From Kalmusia sp. IMI 367209 (Eukaryota > Ascomycota > Dothideomycetes > Pleosporales > Didymosphaeriaceae): a stretch of 64,000 nt of DNA. Below are positions 37,125-48,500 of this stretch, piece after piece (position 1 is the stretch's first letter; every line of letters begins with the position of its first letter). The notes beneath the pieces were generated by a model. The model worked only from the letters and a program-made list of their open reading frames with translations. It did not search any database and had not been told where the DNA came from. Where the stretch lies: the NCBI GenBank assembly GCA_027946365.1, contig JAPEUQ010000012.1, positions 1,336,170-1,400,169 on the forward strand, written 5' to 3'. Position numbers and translations under genes: made by a program.

Positions 37125-37299
37125 ATAATAAGTATTAACTTATTAAAAGTATAATCCTAGTAAATATATTTAGAAAAGATAAATAGAATAATCTAAAAAC
37201 TTCTTTTAATTATTTTAAACTAGACTTTAATAACTATAAGCTATAAACTTTATAGTTAATAAAGATAGTACTATACTATAATAATTATAAAAGAAATCC

Positions 37300-37476
37300 T
37301 AATAATTCTAGAATTTTTAGACTTAATTACTAATTTAGTAATTTAGTAATTACTATATAATTAGTAATTAAGAATTTAGTAATTAGTAATTAGTAATTAG
37401 TATTTACTTAGTAATACTATTTAGTAATACTAAAGTAATACTAAGTAATATTCAATTACTAAATTTTACAACACTA
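37300..37476. repeat. hAT-C right terminus with subterminal TTAGTAATTA repeats
   Basis: Multiple copies of TTAGTAATTA or TAGTAATAC precede the tip at 37476. The same motif family lies inside the hAT-A tips (38060-38240 and 45320-45500). Such subterminal repeats are typical transposase-binding regions in hAT elements. Confidence 0.65.
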
Positions 37477-38051
37477 ATATAAAGTAAAATAAAACTAAAA
37501 AAATAAAAAAACTAATAAAAAAACTAAAAAATAAAATAAAAAGGGAACTTTATAGTATAAAAATAGAACTAATATAAAATAAAAAAGTTAAAGAGATAAA
37601 TTAAAGAAGATAAGAAATTAGAAAAATATAAAAGGGTATAGTAAAAAAAAAAAGAAAATTAATAAAATAGAGGAGTATCTTAATACCTTAAATATAGTAT
37701 TATAATAACTTAATTATTATTTATAATAATAATACAACGGATTATAATATATCTATAAAATAGAAGATATATAAAATAGATATATAATTACTTAAATAAT
37801 ATTATAAATAACTAAGAAAAGAGAAAAATATTATAATAAAATAAGATAATATACTACTATAATAATAAAAAGGATAAAAGATATAATTAAATAAATAATA
37901 CTATATATATTAAGATAAAGATAAAGAATATTATAGTAAATAAATTTATATATTAATATAATAGAATAATAGTAAGAAATCTAGTTAAATAAATAATATT
38001 AAGTATATTAAGGTAAAAGAAATAAATATTATAGTAAATAAGCTTATATAC
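37477..38051. other. purine-rich, imperfectly periodic region flanking hAT-A
   Basis: A-rich sequence in which a block like AATATTATAGTAAATAA recurs at about 37835, 37930 and 38025, roughly every 95 bp. It resumes as AATATTATAAAATAAATATT after hAT-A (45519 onward), so hAT-A landed inside it. It could be a degraded repeat-protein gene, but I cannot support a frame. Confidence 0.4.
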
Positions 38052-39300
38052 CAGTGTTGCAAATTTTTAGTAATTAGTATTACTTAGTATTACTTAGTAT
38101 TACTAAATAGTATTAGTAAGTAATTACTCAGTTACTAATATATTTAGTAATTCCTCAGTTACTAATTACTAATTACTAATTACTAACGAGAAAATTTAGT
38201 AATACTAGTAATTACTCAGTTACTAATTAGTAACTGAGATTAAAAATAGTAGAAATATATAAGAGAAATATAGATATAGCGTTTATAATATATTATATTA
38301 TACTATAGTTATAAGATAAATAGTTATTTAGACTATTTAAGCTATTAAAGTCGTGTTTTTAATTTTAAGATTATAAAATTAGTAGTAACTACTATAAATA
38401 CTATTATAATTTAACGTAGAACTATACTTTACTATAATTATATATAAATTATATATAAAACTATACTAATAACTTATTAATAAATAAAAATAATTTGAAT
38501 AATTATATAAAATGATAATATTCTACTATAGAAGATAAATATCTTAGCTATCTATAGATAGATAGTAATACTAAAGATTTAAAATTACTAGTTATAAAGT
38601 CTAATTTAAATATTATAATTAAAATAACTATTATAATGAGATAAATAGTTTAAACTCATCTTAGAATAGTAGAAATTATTTAAAATAGTTAGTTAAATAT
38701 CTAGAAAATAATTTATTAAAAACGCTATTTTCTATTACTAGCTATGAACGTATAAAAGTCTATTTAGTAGTTCTAATAGAAAATACTAGTTATAGTAATA
38801 ATTTATAATATTATAACTATAATAATTAATAAAAGCTATAGAGTTCTATATAACTATAATAATTTAATTAAAATTACTAAAATGACTTAATTGAATAATA
38901 AGAAAATAATTTCTTTAAAAATACCAATCTTAACAACGAGTCATAAGCGTAGTCAATAACTATAAAAAACGAAAAACACTAGCTATAAAATCTAATATAA
39001 ATAGTATAACTAAGCTATTTTATATTACTATTATAGGACTTTAACGCGGTCCTAATATTGCTGAAATTTTCTAGATTATATAATCTAAAGGGTAGAAAAT
39101 AATTTTTAAAAACTAAAAAATTTAACTATCTCTATAAGTAGCTTAGTAGTTGACTTTTTAAAAATAGATTAACTAGACTATTTTAAGTTATAAAAGATTA
39201 TAGAATCTAAATACTTTATATTTATATATAATAAAAATAGAATATAGAATTTTATATATAAAGAAACCCATATAAGATTAAATAAAAAAATAGTTTTTAT
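38052..39300. repeat. hAT-A left long inverted terminus (about 1.2 kb)
   Basis: Aligns in inverted orientation with 44290-45510. Shared landmarks include CATAAGCGTAGTCAATAAC..AAAACGAAA and CTATAAAATCTAATATAAAT near 38940-39000 (counterpart 44590-44680), and AACCCATATAAGATTA near 39267. The outer 200 bp hold palindromic CTCAGTTACTAATTAGTAAC motifs. Confidence 0.75.
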
Positions 39301-39365
39301 ATAATTACTACTTATACTTTATCTTTTTACTATTTTATCTTTTCTCTATTTTCTAATTCTACTTT

Positions 39366-41671
39366 CTAATTATATAAACTATAATTACTACTATTAGTAC
39401 TATTATAACTAGTAATACTAGTAGTTGATTTATCTTCTAATTCATCTTCTTCTAAATCTATTATAGTATCATTACTAGTAGTAGCTACTTGTTTTCCTTT
39501 ATTTCTTCTAGATCTTTTATTTTTTTTTAAATAATAGTTTATTATCATTAATTTCTTCTTCTTCATCTTCTACTATATTTCTATCTTTTAATATAATAAG
39601 TTTTTAATAGTACTAGATAATAGTCTATTTCTTTTTTTTAGTAACTATATCACCTACTTTAGAAAAGTAGATTCACTAGCATTAGAAGTAGATAAAATAG
39701 CTAAATAGTCTTTAGCTATTCTATATATAATAGGAAATCTAGTTTTATTAGAATTATAATAGTCTTCTATATTAATATCTTTAGGAACTCTAGTTTCAGT
39801 TAAATAAAGCTCTAGCTCATTTTCTATTATTAAATTATTAATATTATTACTAGTAATATATAATTCATCATCACTACTATTATTATTTAAATCTAAATCT
39901 AAATCTAAATTTATAGAATTATTATTATTATTATTATCTATAATACTAGAATTATAAAATTCTTTATATTCATTATAGATTTCTATAAAATAATCTTTTA
40001 TATCGTCAATAATTATAGGGCTATAGTCTAATTTATTAAATATATCTAATTTAAATTGAGGATTAAGAATAGTAATAAGATATAAATCTTTTAATTTTTC
40101 TATATTATTATCTAAAATAGGATAATATTCTAATAATTTCTTTTTAGCTTCTATTAATCCAGCATTTATAAAAGGATTATTATAGTTTCTTTTTACTAAA
40201 TAGATCTAAATTATTATATAATTTAGTAATATATATAATAGTAAAATAGTTATTAGAATAATTTATAGTTTGAAGTTTTTATAGTAGGCTTTCTAAAAAT
40301 TTCTAAAATAGACTTTATTTCCTCTAAATAAATCAATCTTTTTCTAGTATTTTAGTTTCTAAATTTATACTTTTTTCTTATAGAATCTAGACTATTTACT
40401 TTATTAATAACTAGTTTAATTTCATCTTTAAAATATAAAAATCTATCTATCATATTATACGTACTTAGCCACCTTGTAATATTATCTTTTATTAAATTTT
40501 CTACTCCTTTATTATTATTTTTTCTTTGTTTTACTATCCTTTTAAAATTATTCTTAAGATAGTGATTATTTTTAAATCTACTTATATAACTTCTAACTAT
40601 AATAGGTAATTCCTTATTATATTCTAGTAATTCGTTAATATCTATATTAGAAGTTCTAAAATCATAACTATCTATAATATTATTAATCTTATTATTAAAC
40701 TTTTAGTCGTATTTATATTAAAAAATATATAATCTAAAAAACTATTACTTACTAGATTTAAAACATGTGCAGAAACATTTAATATCTACTATAGAATTAT
40801 TATATTTAAATTTAAAATTATTTTTAATAAATCTATAGTATTATTAATAGAACTAGCATTATCTCTAGTAACTCTAATAATTTATTATTTAAATTATAGT
40901 CTAATAAGACGTTTTCTATAATAGGATAAATATTACTACTACTATAACTATCTAAATCATTTAAATCCTCAAAACCTATTAAGTAACTTTCTAGTTCAAA
41001 TTTATTATTATAGAAATGTATAGTAATAGCTAGAAAATCTAAATTATTACTAGATTTCCATTCATCTAAAGTAATTGAAAATTTACTATTATTATTATTA
41101 ATTTTATTTTTAATTTATTAATTTCTATATTATATATATTATTTAATTCTTTTCTAATAGTTTCCCTACTAATAGTAGGTAGATCATCTTTTAAATATTT
41201 TAATAGATTTTTAAAACTATTACTATCTATTAAACTAAAAGGTAAGTTATTATTAATAATAAATTTTAAGATTAAATTTTTATATTCCTCTTTATTAAAA
41301 AATATAAAACTAGGTCTTTTTCTTACTAAGTTATTACTACTAGAAGTACTAAAATAATTATTAATCGTATTTATACTACTAGTTTCATCTATATTAGAAC
41401 TATTTTCATCTAAATTAGGCTCTAAGTAAGTAAAATACTTATGTTTAAAATGACTATTTAAATTAGTAGTATTAAAAGGCCACGTACTTACTTTATTATA
41501 TTCACATAAATTACAGCTAGCTTTAAAAGTTCTAGTTTCATTTTCTTTAAAAGGTAAAACCTCTAATTTAAATTTTCTAGAACTAAAAATATTAGCTAAT
41601 TTAGAAATATTAGGTAATTCTAAATTAGGATCTAGTAGATCCTCTTTCGTAAAATAAAATTTAGAAGCCAT
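39366..41671 (-). pseudogene. hAT transposase, copy A
   Basis: Begins MASKFYFTKEDLLDPNLE at 41671. An upstream in-frame ATG at 41743 exists, but MASK matches the starts of copies B and C. It ends ..SNYSLYN at 39366. The first about 200 residues are open and include a BED finger (C.LCEYNK..TWPFNTTNLNSHFKHK). Later parts keep LDEWKSSNNL, the C.HVLNL-type block and the ESTFSKVGD-type dimerisation segment near 39670, but have several frameshifts. The last 66 residues (39366-39566) are a separate open segment, acidic and Ser/Asn-rich. The full length, about 760 residues, is normal for hAT transposases. Confidence 0.85.
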
Positions 41672-41839
41672 AATAAATAAAGATAAATAAAGATAATAAG
41701 ATAGTATAGTTATAGTTATAGTTAATAGTTTAAAAACTATCAACTTAAAATTAAAGAACTTAAAGAAGTATATATATATATCTCTCTAGGTTAAGAGCTT
41801 AATAATCCATATTATAAATCAAAATTATAGAATTTACTA

Positions 41840-42235
41840 AATAATAGCCTAACTCCATGATTTATTATAAATCCTTATTAAATAATAGCCTAAGTCCGTG
41901 ATTTATCATAAATCCTTATTAAATAATAGCCTAAGTCCGTGATTTATCATAAATCCTTATTAAATAATAGCCTAAGTCCGTGATTTATTATAAATCTTAT
42001 TAAATAATAGCCTAAGTCCGTGATTTATTATAAATCCTTATTAAATAATAGCCTAAGTCCGTGATTTATTATAAATCCTTATTAAATAATAGCCTAAGTC
42101 CGTGATTTATTTTAAACCCTTATTAAATTATATTCTAAGTCCGTGGTTTATTATAAATCCTAGTTAAATAATAGCCTAAGTCCGTGATTTATTATAAATC
42201 CTTATTAAATAATAGCCGAAGTCTATAATAAAAAT
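41840..42235. repeat. 41-bp tandem array of hAT-A (about 9 units)
   Basis: Units start at about 41881, 41922, 41963 and so on, each AATAATAGCCTAAGTCCGTG then ATTTATCATAAATCCTTATTA. GATTTATNATAAATC is a perfect palindrome within each unit. The array lies between the divergent transposase and gene 2 starts. The core TAAGTCCGTG is shared with hAT-C, but the array runs the other way relative to the transposase gene. Confidence 0.9.
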
Positions 42236-42339
42236 TAATTAATTAATTACTAGGTTTAATACTTTATAGAAAAAATAATATATAAGTCTATAGGTTTCTT
42301 TATTCTATTCTAATTAAGTTAACTTTTTAAGTTACTTAT

Positions 42340-42396
42340 TACGTTATTTACTACGTTATCTACTACGTTATCTACTACGTTATCTACTATTTATTA
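42340..42396. repeat. 12-bp repeats before gene 2 (hAT-A)
   Basis: Four consecutive copies of ACGTTATCTACT or a close variant, ending just before the gene 2 ATG at 42399. A leader or promoter role is inferred from position only. Confidence 0.75.
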
Positions 42397-42913
42397 CTAT
42401 GTCTAGCCTTACTACGCAAGATATTATTCGAACTTCTATTAATAGAAGTATAGTAGTTAAATCTACTAAAATAGATTCTACTATAAAAGCTCTAATTAAT
42501 AAATTTAAAAGGATAGCTCTAATAGTACTATTATAGAATATTTAAATATTTTAAGAATAGTTTACTATTTAAAACGGCTTAAGTATTATAATATTAATAA
42601 ATTTAAGATTACTTTAAGTAAGTTTTATTTATTTTATAAATAAATTACTAACTATATTACTAGATCTTATTAAGGAGAATAAAATAGATCTAGACTATAA
42701 AGATCTATTATATACTCCTAATACTAAAGAACGAGCTATTCTTAAAAGAATAAATACTTATTTACTCTATCTAAGTATTTTATTTAAAGACTATAGTAAG
42801 TATTACTTTATTATATTTTATATATACTAATGTCCTCTAGATTTAATTAATAGCTTTAAGGCTAAGAATATAATTAATAATAAAGAGGTCGTCTTTATTA
42901 AAGATAAAGTCTT

Positions 42914-44051
42914 GACCGCACTAGTTCCCTTGGAACAGTCAAATTGGTCTACCTTTTTAAAATCTTCTAAATCTTTTACATTTAATGTTGGCGTAGACTT
43001 TATTAATAGTCACTCTAACCTAGCGACTGAATCTAGTCTATATGGCTTCTTAACTTAAAAAAAAAGTTTAAAGTCTTATTATAAATTTATTACGGACTTT
43101 AGTATAGTTTAAATCCATTTTAAATTAAATAATAATGGACTTAACTATAGTTTAAATCTATTTTATTAATTATAATGGACTTTACTATAGTTTAAATCCA
43201 TTTCTTATTAAATACACGGACTTAACTATAGTTTAAATCCATTTCCTTGTATTAATTATACGGACTTACTATAGTTTCAACTACTTCTTATTAATCATAC
43301 GGACTTTACTATAGTTTAAATCCATTTTCACTTATAATTAATAATCTTAAAAATAGAAGTAGTATATAAATTCTTTATTATTATCTATATTATTTTTATA
43401 ATTTAACTTATTAAGTTACTTAGTATTTTATCTATTATACTATCTACTACGTTATTTACTACGTTATCTACTATTTATATAACGTGGCTATCTCTAACCG
43501 GACTCTATATACATATTATTAGAATCTATAAGAAGTCTGACGTACGTCATCATCTGTGGGAAAGATAGTAGGACTGGTAGTAGTAGATAGTTGGGCGGTA
43601 AGGTTAATTTTGACGTATATTTTTATAGGTAAAGTGAAGCTAGACAATGTATAAGTGGTAGTCGTTAATATAAGATTATATAGCTCACGCGGCGTACCTA
43701 GCCTAGTAGAGAAGAAGGAGAATATTTCGGTGAGTGGAGAGATTACTATTTATAATAATTTATTAATGAAGGAGGACTGCAACAATATAGCACACCACTA
43801 TAATAGGCCTATCTTTAATAGACGGTACGCGTACCGTGTCCTTTCTCTTTATTTAAGTTGAATAACTTTTAATTGGGCGTGCGCAAGCCTTGCTCAATAA
43901 TCTAATAAAACTTGGCAGGACGTAATAAGCTTTATTATCACCACCTTTAATACGCCTTTCATGTTAATAGTAGGAGGGAACCGCTGCTATCTTTTTAGTT
44001 TACTATCTTTCAAAACTACGTACAATCTTTCGATGCTCAGTAATATATATA
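42914..44051 (+). mobile_element. 1.2-kb non-LTR-like element, copy D (internally replaced)
   Basis: Flanked by TAAAGTCTT (42905-42913 and 44052-44060) inside hAT gene 2. The first about 130 bp and last about 570 bp match copies A and E. The middle (43045-43478) is foreign. Copy E occupies the same site in the right arm. A short open frame at 43655-43861 is part of this element and not evidence for a gene. Confidence 0.78.
43045..43478 (-). repeat. hAT-C-type control region embedded in copy D
   Basis: The reverse complement matches 32235-32775 of hAT-C: about six degenerate 41-bp units with AGTTAAGTCC and GGATTTAAACTATAG, plus the GTAGATAACGTA repeats. It replaces about 500 bp of the 1.2-kb element that copy E retains. 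This is either an insertion with deletion or an ectopic repair patch. Confidence 0.75.
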
Positions 44052-44289
44052 TAAAGTCTTTAATAAAGAGGACTATAAAAATAATAAAGATTTCTTCTTA
44101 AAGAGGATCTTTATTTTCTTAATACTATTAATTTTCTAAATAAAGACTATTACTCACTAGAAGAGGTTAGACTTTATAAGGATAAAAAAGATAGAGATTC
44201 TATTAATATAAAAGAAAATACTAAGGAGGATTTTAGTAAAAATATAAAAGAAAAAGAGGAAGAAGTTAAATGGACTTAGATGAGATACT

Positions 44290-45510
44290 ATATTTTAATT
44301 TTTCTTATTTTCATCTAATCTTATATAGGCTTCTTAGTATATAAAAATCTATTTTCTATTTTATTATATATAAATATAAAGTATTTTGGTTCTATAATCT
44401 TTTATAACTTAAATAAGTCTAGTAATTCTTTTTTAAAAGTCAACTACCAAGCTACTTATAGACGTAGTTAAAAATTTTAGTTTTTAAAAAAATTTCTAGT
44501 CACTAGATTATATAATCTAAATAATTTGAACTATATTAAGATTACGTTAAGATACTACGTTAGTAATATAATATAACTTAGCTATACTATTTATATTAGA
44601 TTTTATAGCTAGTATCTTTCGTTTTTATAGTTATTAACTACGCTTATAACTAGTTATCAAAATTGGGTTTTTTAAAAAATTAATTTCTTATTCCTGAATT
44701 AAGTATTTTGAGTAATTCTAATTAAATTATTATATTTATATAGGAATTCTACTACTTTTATTAATTACTATAATTATAATATTTTAAATTAATACTATAA
44801 TTAGTATTTTCTATTAGAATTACTAACTATACTTCTTATACATTTATACTTAGTTATAGAAAGTAGCGTTTTTAATTAATTATTTTCTAGGTATTAAATT
44901 ATATAATTTAAATAATCTTAATTATATTAAGATTAATCTAGACTATACTTTTAATTATAGTAGTTAATCTTATTATACTATCTATATTAGAATTTATAAC
45001 TAGTACTTCTCGTTTTTAGTATTAGTATATAGTAATAAATAGTTAATAAACTTATCTTATATAGTAAAATATTAATATATTACTTTATTATTTATATTGT
45101 TTCTATCTATTAGTAGAATTTTATTAATAATATTTAGTAAACTATAGTTTTTTACTATAAATTATTATAGTTTTTATATAAGTTACTATTGATTTTATAT
45201 TCTTAAAAACAAAAATAACTTAAATAACTTAAATAGTCTAAATATCTATATATCTTAAAACTATAGTATAATATAATATATTATAAACATATATTTATAT
45301 TTTCTTATATTTCTACTATTTTTAATCTCAGTTGCTAATTAGTAACTGAGTAATTACTAGTATTACTAAGTCAGTTACTAATTACTAATTACTAATTATA
45401 TTTACTAAAAATCTGATTACTAATTACTAACTCTCAGTTACTATAAGATAAATTAGTAACTGGTAATTGAATACTAATATTATAGTAATTACTAAAAATT
45501 TGCAACACTG
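44290..45510. repeat. hAT-A right long inverted terminus (about 1.2 kb)
   Basis: Inverted counterpart of 38052-39300. The outer part (45320-45500) holds several CAGTTACTAATTAGTAACTG-type palindromes. It matches 56968-58200 as the arm partner. Confidence 0.75.
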
Positions 45511-45518
45511 TTATATAC

Positions 45519-48500
45519 TAATATAAAAGTAATAAATATTATAAAATAAATATTAAAGAAAAGAAGAGATAATAGTAAATTAATTTAAGAATAATATTAT
45601 ATAATTTAAGAAGATAAGAAGGATATATAATAGGCTTAAACTATACCTAGCCTTAGTAAGAGTTGGTAAGAGAGAATATCTACTTAAGTAGAGAATCTTT
45701 CCTTTTTCTCCTTTCTGTCTCAGCTAGAATTTATACCTTTTAATTAGTATCTATAATATAATACTTCTAGGAGCTCAGCCTATAATAGATAGTCTTATAA
45801 TCGTCCTATTATACTAAACATATTTTTAAATTATAAAACTTATAACTCTAGACTTTTAAGTTTCTTATATTATAGAGCTTAAAATAAAGTATTCTAGCTC
45901 TTATATATATACTAGTTAAGTAGGTAACTTTTTTATATAGTAATCTAATTAATTTACTCACTAAATTATAGTAATTTCTAGCTCATTTATTTCTCTATAA
46001 TAATCAATTTACGTATTAGTTAATAGTATTAATATCCCAACTAGCTACTCTAGTAGGACTTAATATAGCTGCCTTTGATAGGTGTTTATACCAGCGTACT
46101 TATACTATAGTAGACAGCACCAGAAAGAGGCATAAGGCGTTATTAAAAAGGTATAATTATCATATATTAAGGTTTATAGTACTTAGAGAACGCTATCTAA
46201 CGCTATTAGACGCTAATAGGGCCTATTATATAATACGGGTTATATTATAGAAATAAGGCTAGCCTTATCTGAAAGTAATGATTCGTCTATCCTATAATCT
46301 ACTATTAATTCCTAAAGTTAAGGCTATACTACTATATTTAATAATATAATATTCAATTACTTAGAAATTCTAATAAATAATCTAGATTAACTTACCTCTA
46401 TAAGCTCTAGATAACCTAAGTTTAAGAGCTTCTACTACATAGGATACATATACTATAATAGTTAAAGAAAGTCTAATTTAGTAGATAAGGGATTATAACT
46501 AATCTTATTTCTATTTACTCTACTAATTATCTATCTTTAGGCAACATTCTACTAGTTAATATCTATTAGGCCTACTAATAATAAAGTGGATCCTAAATAA
46601 TTACTATTATTAGTTAGAATATACTAATTAATAGCATGTTTAAAAACTTAAATATAGCCTAAAAATAACTAAATAATTAAGGAACATCGTTAAACTTTAG
46701 CGTATTAATAAAGATTTAACGCCAATATAATGTAGATGATACTAAAGTATTTTTAAACTAATAAGGACCTTAAAAGTATCTACTATAACTTAAAAGCCCC
46801 ATTCTTATATCTACTAACGTAGAAGCAACCGTATAAATATATCTAAAAAAGATTAATATAATTTTAATTATTAAAAGAATAACTATAAACTCTATTTTTA
46901 AGCCTTAGAGAGTCTACTTTATATATAAATAATTAAAGGTTAACTATACTTTATAGTTTATAACTAATGTTCTCCGTATAACGTAAAGACTAAAGTCTAG
47001 TTCTATTAATCTTAGAATCTATACTAGTAGAAGATATAGGAGGTATTAAAGGAAAGATATTATAAGCTCTAGGATCTCTAATAAGTAGTGCTAGTTAGCG
47101 TATAATTAGTTTAAATAGTACTAGTAAAAGCTAGATTAAGTCTCTTTAAATCTACTAGATTATCTTTAAGATTATTAGGAGGAACTAGAAGTTACTAACG
47201 TTAAATAATAAAAGTTAGAATTTATAGGGTATCTAACTTCTATATCCGCCAGTGACCACAGTTGTCTCCTACTAAGCTTAAAAAGATACCCTAATATAGA
47301 ACTTCTTAAGCATTAATTATCTTTTAAATAGAGATCTATTTAAGTTTAAAGGGCCTTCCTAGGAAAGGAATAGTCGCCTAAAGACTATTAGTAGAGCTGA
47401 ATTCTAAGGAAAATAAAGACCAAAAAAGCTAAGATAACTAATATATGAGGTAATAATCTAAAGGGTCAATTAGGCACTATTAGGCGCTACTAAGAACCTA
47501 ATAACTAACCTACTAATATTATAATAAATTAGGGTATATATATCTAAATTACCCTACTCTAAATAAACTAATAGCGCCTAGGTTAAGGACGCAATCTAAT
47601 AAGACAAAATATATCTATTAAAAAAGATAAGGGGTGAAAGAACTAGTATTAGTCTTATCCATCTATATTAAATTAGTTATTAATTATATTAATTAAATTT
47701 AGAGGTCTATAATATAGACTATCTATTTAACTAGCTTTATAAGCTAGCTAAAAGGATAACTTACCTTAAAACTAGAGTTAAATAGAGTTTAATAAATATA
47801 GATACTCTTATAAATTTAACATCTACGCTAAACCTATTATCTTAGAAAACTAAATGGGCTAAGATAGATGTAACTTGCCCATTAGATAATTTACTAGTAA
47901 AAGTAAATAGGTTTAAAATAGTAGTATATAGTACTATAGTACTTAATATAGAGTTTATAGACTTAAGGGGACGTAAGTAGCTCTAAGTGTACCTTTTATA
48001 GTGTAGCTAGATCTCTTAGGGTATAATATATTTTTAGGCTTATATAGTTTAACTAGGTAAACCTAAAGGTGTATTATAAATTAATATATTCTTTTCTAAG
48101 GAGAGACTATAAAATTATAATATCCTTTAAAAGATTACTATAAAAAAGATATAAAGTTTAATTATATATTTTAAAATATAAATGACTATTTATATCTATA
48201 TTATATCTAGAGTGGGTAACCTAGCGCTAAATAGACCTACTAAGGGTAGAGGGCTTAATACTGAATACTTACTCTTTAATAACCTAGGCTCTGTGGGACT
48301 TTAAGGCTATACTAAATTATAGTAAATATATCTATATAGAGCTTAAATTAGACTAGTAACTACTATCTTTCCTATATATAATTTATTAATTTTAAATTAG
48401 AGACTCTTTAGAAGTATATTAAGAAATATCTTATAAGAGGGTGGATTCATTACTTAAAGTTACTAGTAGGAACGTTAATACTCTTTATAAAAAAAGAAAG

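Larger units (their letters stand above)
31649..37476 (+). mobile_element. hAT-C: two-gene hAT transposon, left end truncated
   Basis: It holds gene 2 (minus), a 41-bp tandem array, the transposase gene (plus), 1.2-kb copy C and the right terminus. The right end reads TTTTACAACACTA, the RIP-altered reverse complement of the hAT tip CAGTGTTGCAAA. Compared with hAT-A it lacks about 1.4 kb at the left, including that terminus. Outside the genes it is clearly a different subfamily from hAT-A/B. It lacks the SINE-like insertion in gene 2 and so gives the empty site (about 31701-31712). Confidence 0.82.
42399..44279 (+). pseudogene. hAT gene 2, copy A: unknown protein, interrupted by 1.2-kb copy D
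   Basis: The start is the ATG at 42399, MSSLTTQDIIRTSINRSI. Without the insertion (42914-44060) the gene would be about 245 codons, ending KEKEEEVKWT at 44279. Open segments are separated by a few frameshifts. One reads LIKENKIDLDYKDLLYTPNT, then KERAILKRINTYLLYL; the C-terminal one is charged (EEVRLYKDKKDRDS, then KENTKEDFSKN). These long open stretches in about three-quarters AT DNA, conserved in three copies, indicate real coding. I recognise no domain, signal peptide or membrane segment. It sits divergently to the transposase inside the same element, so an accessory transposition or regulatory role is a guess. Confidence 0.7.
38052..45510 (-). mobile_element. hAT-A: complete 7.5-kb two-gene hAT transposon
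   Basis: The ends are exact inverted tips: CAGTGTTGCAAATTTTTAG at 38052, and its reverse complement ending at 45510. They are flanked by a perfect 8-bp duplication TTATATAC (38044-38051 and 45511-45518). The 8-bp TSD, CAGTGTTGCAA tip and BED/hAT transposase make this a hAT element. Order from the left: about 1.2-kb inverted terminus, transposase (minus), 41-bp array, 12-bp repeats, gene 2 (plus, interrupted by the 1.2-kb element), and the second about 1.2-kb inverted terminus. Confidence 0.92.

Noticed and set aside
41672..41743. Upstream ATG extending hAT-A transposase by 24 residues
   Set aside because: The extension is not shared by copies B and C, while MASK/MGSK at the second ATG is conserved.
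41840..42235. CRISPR-like array
   Set aside because: Units are contiguous 41-bp repeats with no variable spacers, inside a eukaryotic transposon.
43655..43861. 68-residue open frame
   Set aside because: It lies wholly inside 1.2-kb copy D and is not open in copies A, B, C or E; treated as chance.
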